Below the pieces are notes generated by a model, which did no database searches, was not told where the DNA came from, and saw only the letters and a program-made list of their open reading frames with translations. Below are positions 60,151-64,000 of a DNA stretch of 64,000 bases, one piece after another. This stretch comes from JAFCUW01 sp049898325 (GTDB lineage: Bacteria > Pseudomonadota > Gammaproteobacteria > Burkholderiales > Burkholderiaceae_D), in contig NZ_JAFCXL010000003.1 of assembly GCF_049898325.1 (NCBI RefSeq), positions 186,001 through 250,000 of the forward strand, written 5' to 3'. The stretch's first letter is position 1. Every line of letters begins with the position of its first letter. A program made the position numbers and the translations under genes.

Positions 60151-61908
60151 TCACGTCGGGGCCGTCATGGCGAGAAGCGGCCCGATACCCACCGGCTCTT
60201 CCTGAAGCAGGGGGACCACGGCGTAGCGCCTGGCATGGCGTGCCGCAAGCGCGCCAATTTCGGGCAACTCATTGCGTGCCCGCTGGCGCAGCAAGGGCGA
60301 GTGCGGCTGCGCCGCGGCGACGCTATTGTTCACGATCCATGCCCAAGGTGTGATTCCGGCACGCAGCAAGTCCGACTGCAAGGCTTCGGCCTCAAGAACC
60401 GGCGTGGTTTCGGCCAGTGTCACCAGGAGCACTTTGGTCTGTTTCTGATCTTGCAGCTGCATCATCGGCGTGACAAAGTGGACGCCCGTTTGCCCAAACT
60501 GGCGCGCCACATCCCGATGGTAAGCGCCGGTGGTGTCGAGCAACAGGAGCGTGTGGCCGGTGGGGGCCGTGTCCATCACGACAAATTGCTTGCCCGCTTC
60601 ACGGATGGCGCGCGAGAATGCCTGGAATACGGCGATTTCTTCTGTGCATGGTGATCGCAAGTCCTCTTCCAGCAGGGCGCGGCCCGCCGCGTCGAGCCTG
60701 GCGCCCCGGGTGCGCATCACTTGCTCCCGATAGCGTGCCGTTTCAGCAAGCGGGTCAATGCGGCTGACTGTGAGATTGTCCAGCGTCCCCTTGATGGTGT
60801 CGACGAGGCGCCCTGCAGGGTCGGAGGTGGTCAGGTGAACCGCCAGGCCACGGTGGGCCAGTTGCACGGCGATCGCTGCGGCGATGGTCGTTTTGCCGAC
60901 GCCACCCTTGCCCATCAACATCACCAGGCCATGGCCATCAAGCGCAATCTGCTCGACCAGGGCGCACAGGGTCGGCGCCGAGAAGGTGAACGGCGCATCG
61001 TCGTCCGTGAGCGCGGGCAGGGCGGCATCGGCAAACAGGCCGTGCAAGGCGGCCAGACCCACCAGGTTAAACGGTTTGAGGCTGACCAGGTCGCGTGGCA
61101 AGGCGTCGAGGTTTGCCGGAATCTTCGCCAGCGCAGTCTGTTCACGGTCAACGATGGCGAGGGCCAGGCGATCCTCCTTGGCCTCGCTGGCAGGCAACAC
61201 GCCGTTGATGACAAGAAATTGGCGCGACATGCCAATGGCCGCCAGTTCCTCGTGCGTGCGCGCCGCTTCGCGCAGGGCCGCCGCCTGGGCACGGGCCACC
61301 AGCACCATGCGCGTACGCAATGGATCGGCCAGGGCGATGAGCGCCTCCTTGTATTGGCTGCGCTGCTTTTCCAGGCCCGCCAGCGGGCCGAGGCAGGAGG
61401 CGTCGCCGGTGCCGGTATCGAGGAAGCCGCTCCAGGCGCCGGGTAATTGCAGCAGGCGTATCGTATGACCGGTCGGCGCCGTATCGAAGACGATATGGTC
61501 GTATTGACGATCGAGGCTGGCGTCGGTGAGCAGGTCGGTGAATTCATCGAAGGCGGCAATTTCGGTCGTGCAGGCGCCGGACAACTGTTCTTCAATGCCG
61601 CGTACCACGGCATCGGGCAGCACCCCGCGCACGGGGCCGATGATACGATCGCGATAACGTTGTGCGGCGCAGTGGGGATCGATTTCCAGTGCCGCCAGGC
61701 GCGGTACGGCGGCAATAGCGGTGATCTGGTTACCAATCGTGATGGCAAATACCTGGCCGACATTCGACGCAGGATCGGTGCTGACAAGCAGCACGCGCTT
61801 TCCAGCGTCGGCCAGAAAAATGGCGGAGGAACAGGCAATCGAGGTTTTTCCGACGCCCCCTTTGCCGGTGAAGAAAAGAAACCGGGGTGGCTGCTCAAGA
61901 AATTTCAT
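60151..61908 (-). CDS. arsA: Arsenical pump ATPase ArsA (tandem)
   Basis: 585 residues from ATG 61908 (GGGAGTCC upstream); the longer frame to 62223 overlaps arsC and is rejected. Two ATPase halves, each with a P-loop GKGGVGKT (residues 15-22 and about 335) and DTAPTGHT. The three metalloid cysteines of E. coli ArsA are recognisable: LSGACTTE, ASCLGPL and RSPCTEE. It powers ArsB efflux of As(III)/Sb(III). No arsD chaperone gene is in the cluster. Confidence 0.94.
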   Translation of the reverse strand: MKFLEQPPRFLFFTGKGGVGKTSIACSSAIFLADAGKRVLLVSTDPASNVGQVFAITIGNQITAIAAVPRLAALEIDPHCAAQRYRDRIIGPVRGVLPDAVVRGIEEQLSGACTTEIAAFDEFTDLLTDASLDRQYDHIVFDTAPTGHTIRLLQLPGAWSGFLDTGTGDASCLGPLAGLEKQRSQYKEALIALADPLRTRMVLVARAQAAALREAARTHEELAAIGMSRQFLVINGVLPASEAKEDRLALAIVDREQTALAKIPANLDALPRDLVSLKPFNLVGLAALHGLFADAALPALTDDDAPFTFSAPTLCALVEQIALDGHGLVMLMGKGGVGKTTIAAAIAVQLAHRGLAVHLTTSDPAGRLVDTIKGTLDNLTVSRIDPLAETARYREQVMRTRGARLDAAGRALLEEDLRSPCTEEIAVFQAFSRAIREAGKQFVVMDTAPTGHTLLLLDTTGAYHRDVARQFGQTGVHFVTPMMQLQDQKQTKVLLVTLAETTPVLEAEALQSDLLRAGITPWAWIVNNSVAAAQPHSPLLRQRARNELPEIGALAARHARRYAVVPLLQEEPVGIGPLLAMTAPT

Positions 61909-62050
61909 GAAGGACTCCCGCGTGGGGCGCAGCGGCTGCCGGGGCGGCGCTCGCTTGCGCTGGTGCCGGATCGATTGAGAAGGGTAGCACGGCGCGACGT
62001 CGATCCGGTGCCGCTTTCTGCAAAGCGCCGTTGCCTGCCGCTGGCGCGCC

Positions 62051-62551
62051 TCAGGGGGCGATCGTGCCGATGCGGTCGAGTTCGCGCTTGAGTGCGAGTT
62101 TTTCCAGTTTATCGATCGGCAGCGACTGAAAAATATCCAGGCGCATCTTGATTTCCCGGCAGACCTTTGCGAAGGCGGCGCGCTTTTCGGCATCCGTGCC
62201 TTCGACCGCGGCGGGGTCCGCAAAACCCCAGTGGGCCGTCAGTGGCTGACCTGGCCAGAACGGGCACACTTCACCGGCGGCCTTGTCGCACACGGTGATG
62301 ACGAAATCCATGTGCGGCGCGTCCGCGCCCGCAAATTCGTCCCACGACTTGCTGCGAAGCTGGTCCAGCGGATGGCCAATCGCGGCGATCTGTTCGAGCG
62401 CAAGCGGGTGAACCTTGCCGGTGGGGTGGCTACCGGCACTGTACGTGTTGAACTGGCCGTGCTCCGCCGCATTGAGCATGGCCTCGGCCATGATGCTGCG
62501 CGCCGAATTGCCGGTACACAAAAAAAGTACGTTGTAAGTATCGTGTTTCAT
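62051..62551 (-). CDS. arsC: Arsenate reductase, low-molecular-weight phosphatase type (ArsC)
   Basis: 166 residues from ATG 62551. P-loop CTGNSARS (the CX5R of LMW protein phosphatases), then VCDKAAGEVCPFWPG with a second cysteine pair typical of thioredoxin-coupled ArsC. Catalyses arsenate to arsenite. The operon arsC-arsC-arsA is read from right to left. Confidence 0.92.
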   Translation of the reverse strand: MKHDTYNVLFLCTGNSARSIMAEAMLNAAEHGQFNTYSAGSHPTGKVHPLALEQIAAIGHPLDQLRSKSWDEFAGADAPHMDFVITVCDKAAGEVCPFWPGQPLTAHWGFADPAAVEGTDAEKRAAFAKVCREIKMRLDIFQSLPIDKLEKLALKRELDRIGTIAP

Positions 62552-62581
62552 GGGGTCTCCCAAATGAGGTGCTGTGCGGCA

Positions 62582-63061
62582 TTAAGGCATCAGGGTGCCG
62601 ATGCGGTCCAGTTCTGCTTTCAGACGTGCACGGTCCTCTTGCAGTTCGGCCAGCGGCAGGGCCAGCAAGGCTTCGATCCGGCAGCGAAGAATGCGGTAGG
62701 CGAGCATGAACTGGGCGTCGATCTGCTCGTCTGATCCGGTGGCGTGGGCGGGATCCTCCACCCCCCAATGGGTGCGCAGCACGGGGCCCAGGTAGGCGGG
62801 GCAGGTTTCGCCGGCGGCGCTCGAGCACACGGTGATGACGATGTCTGGCGCGGCCGGCAGGTGGTCCCATGATTTGCTGACATAGCCTTGCGTCGCAATA
62901 CCTTCACGGGCCAGCAGGGCCAGCGAGCGCGGATGCACGTAGCCGGCTGGCTGGCTGCCGGCGCTCATGGCCTTCCAGCCGGCCGGGGCCAGGTGATTGA
63001 AAGTCGCTTCGCCCAGGATCGAGCGGCAGGAATTGCCGGTGCAAAGAAATAAAACATTCAT
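62582..63061 (-). CDS. arsC: Second LMW-type arsenate reductase / arsenate phosphatase-like protein
   Basis: 159 residues. P-loop CTGNSCRS, then VCSSAAGETCPAYLGP; about half identical to the ArsC at 62051 by eye. The extra Cys in the P-loop (SCRS instead of SARS) is the most visible difference. Two ArsC types in one operon are common; they may differ in reductant. It starts 97-200 nt from the ArsR operators. Confidence 0.9.
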   Translation of the reverse strand: MNVLFLCTGNSCRSILGEATFNHLAPAGWKAMSAGSQPAGYVHPRSLALLAREGIATQGYVSKSWDHLPAAPDIVITVCSSAAGETCPAYLGPVLRTHWGVEDPAHATGSDEQIDAQFMLAYRILRCRIEALLALPLAELQEDRARLKAELDRIGTLMP

Positions 63062-63120
63062 CGGTGTGTCCTCAGTGGTGAATCGGAACGTGCAGCAGGG
63101 GTGCGGTAGAACGCCGATAC

Positions 63121-63140
63121 AATTCTACACTACTAGAATT
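63121..63140. promoter_or_regulatory. Candidate ArsR operator 1
   Basis: AATTCTA and TAGAATT, perfect 7-bp inverted repeat with 6-bp spacer, in the divergent arsC/arsR promoter region, close to the arsC side. Typical size for ArsR/SmtB operators. Confidence 0.6.
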
Positions 63141-63212
63141 ATGGAAGTGTTGGAAAAATTTGTTGCTGCGATTGGCATGCAGGGTCTCGCTGCCAATTCT
63201 CGCAATAATTTT

Positions 63213-63236
63213 ATACTTCCAGTACAATCGAAGTAT
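63213..63236. promoter_or_regulatory. Candidate ArsR operator 2
   Basis: ATACTTC and GAAGTAT arms, 10-bp spacer, about 25 nt before the arsR ATG. It overlaps two -10-like hexamers (TATACT at 63212 and TACAAT at 63223), so bound ArsR would block the arsR promoter. Confidence 0.55.
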
Positions 63237-63258
63237 TGCCTCGCCTTCAGGAGTTTTT

Positions 63259-63609
63259 ATGGATACATCACAAGCGCTGGTCGCTCTTGCCGCCCTGGCC
63301 CAGGAGTCGCGCCTGGCGGTTTTTCGTCTGCTCGTCCAGGCAGGACCGCACGGCGGCATCGCCGCCACGAAAATCGCGGAGGCGCTGTGCATCCCGGGGT
63401 CGTCGCTATCGTTCCACCTCAAGGAGCTGACCCACGCCAACCTGGTGACTGCGCTGCAGGACGGCCGCTTCATCATTTACACGGCGCAGTTCGATACGAT
63501 GAACGCCCTGTTGGGCTTTCTGAGCGAAAACTGCTGCAACGGCCTCGCCTGTACGCCAGGGCCGCTCGAGTGCCTTGCGTCGCCGCCAAAAGCGTCCGAC
63601 GAAGGGTAA
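63259..63609 (+). CDS. arsR: Arsenic-responsive repressor ArsR
   Basis: 116 residues from ATG 63259. Winged HTH: LAQESRLAVFRLLVQAGPHG, IAEALCIPGSSLSFHLKELTHANLV, DGRFIIYTAQF. There is no CVC in the DNA-recognition helix; instead Cys cluster in the C-terminal part (ENCCNGLAC). This resembles the type of metalloid site first seen in Acidithiobacillus ArsR. It represses its own divergent operons until As(III)/Sb(III) binds. Confidence 0.92.
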   Translation: MDTSQALVALAALAQESRLAVFRLLVQAGPHGGIAATKIAEALCIPGSSLSFHLKELTHANLVTALQDGRFIIYTAQFDTMNALLGFLSENCCNGLACTPGPLECLASPPKASDEG

Positions 63610-63697
63610 GCCTGGCTCGCCGGCATGTGCCGGCTGATCGTCTCTGTTTCTGCTCAGACGCCCGCTCGCCTTCTCCTCAAACAATTAAAGGACTGCC

Positions 63698-64000
63698 GTG
63701 TTGATCGCTTTTCTGATTTTTCTTGCCACGCTCATCCTGGTGATCTGGCAGCCCCGCGGGCTGGGCATCGGCTGGAGCGCCGCCGCCGGCGCCGCGCTGG
63801 CACTGCTGGCCGGCGTGATCGGGGTCGCCGACATTCCCGTCGTGTGGCACATCGTCTGGAATGCCACCGGCACCTTTGTCGCCGTCATCATCATCAGCCT
63901 GCTGCTCGACAAGGCCGGCTTGTTTGAATGGGCGGCCCTGCACGTGGCGCGCTGGGGGGGCGGCAGCGGCAAGCGCCTGTTCGCGCTGCTGGTGTTGCTG
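63698..64000 (+). CDS. arsB: Arsenite efflux pump ArsB, N-terminal part
   Basis: GTG at 63698 with AAAGGA 5 nt upstream. The first 101 residues run to the right edge. They match the ArsB start: LVIWQPRGLGIGWSAAAGA, DIPVVWHIVWNATGTF, VAVIIISLLLDKAGLFEWAA. Twelve-segment inner-membrane pump that works alone or with ArsA (60151). It lies 88 nt after arsR in the same direction. Confidence 0.93.
   Translation, partial: MLIAFLIFLATLILVIWQPRGLGIGWSAAAGAALALLAGVIGVADIPVVWHIVWNATGTFVAVIIISLLLDKAGLFEWAALHVARWGGGSGKRLFALLVLL

Overview
The window is GC-rich, densely packed chromosomal DNA from a betaproteobacterium, most likely an Oxalobacteraceae member (Massilia / Duganella / Janthinobacterium group). 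This rests on gene content and codon use: several c-di-GMP proteins, lysine/alanine-rich H1-like proteins, the small DUF families (1289, 1415, 1853, 1993, 3297) and the tsaB-rimI-UDG block. It is inference from reading, not a database match. No rRNA, tRNA, CRISPR array, insertion sequence or prophage was seen.

Layout. 1-5 kb: L,D-transpeptidase, CheW, an alpha/beta hydrolase and small hypothetical genes, including a 43-residue membrane protein. 5-13 kb: a CHASE-PAS-GGDEF-EAL protein, a spermidine-synthase-like protein, a membrane GGDEF protein with a degenerate active site, a Ppx/GppA phosphatase behind a candidate Pho box, and an H1-like protein. 13-20 kb: a lone LolD-type ATPase, a phosphonate-type ABC importer (phnD-C-E-E), then egtD-egtB and a YihY protein. 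20.9-21.2 kb: a promoter-to-terminator unit without an ORF, a candidate small RNA. 21-29 kb: haloacid dehalogenase, an ABC-2 exporter, leuA, a KefB-type antiporter broken by a 41-bp tandem duplication, and trpS. leuA and trpS are each preceded by a short leader-peptide ORF rich in the cognate codon (eight Leu; Trp-Trp). 29-32.4 kb: selD(senC)-senB diverging from senA, the selenoneine biosynthesis set. 32-41 kb: permease, small genes, rhlE, an MltD-like lytic transglycosylase, a pentapeptide-repeat protein and DUF genes. 41-60 kb: a large GGDEF/EAL protein coupled to a molybdopterin oxidoreductase subunit, thioredoxin, tsaB-rimI-UDG-DUF1853, a DUF2946/TonB receptor/PepSY metal-uptake block, PAS-GGDEF, lplT, alr, radA and a PilZ protein. 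60-64 kb: an arsenic locus (arsA, two arsC, arsR, and the start of arsB at the right edge).

How the genes work together. EgtD makes hercynine, the shared precursor of ergothioneine and selenoneine. EgtB adds sulfur. SelD (selenophosphate), SenB (selenosugar) and SenA (C-Se bond on hercynine) would give selenoneine, so precursor supply and both chalcogen branches lie within 15 kb. Five c-di-GMP-related proteins (three intact or near-intact GGDEF proteins, one degenerate GGDEF, one PilZ) are scattered through the window. Several genes, including both leader peptides, senA and tsaB, have a -10-like hexamer 5-7 nt before the start codon, suggesting leaderless transcripts.
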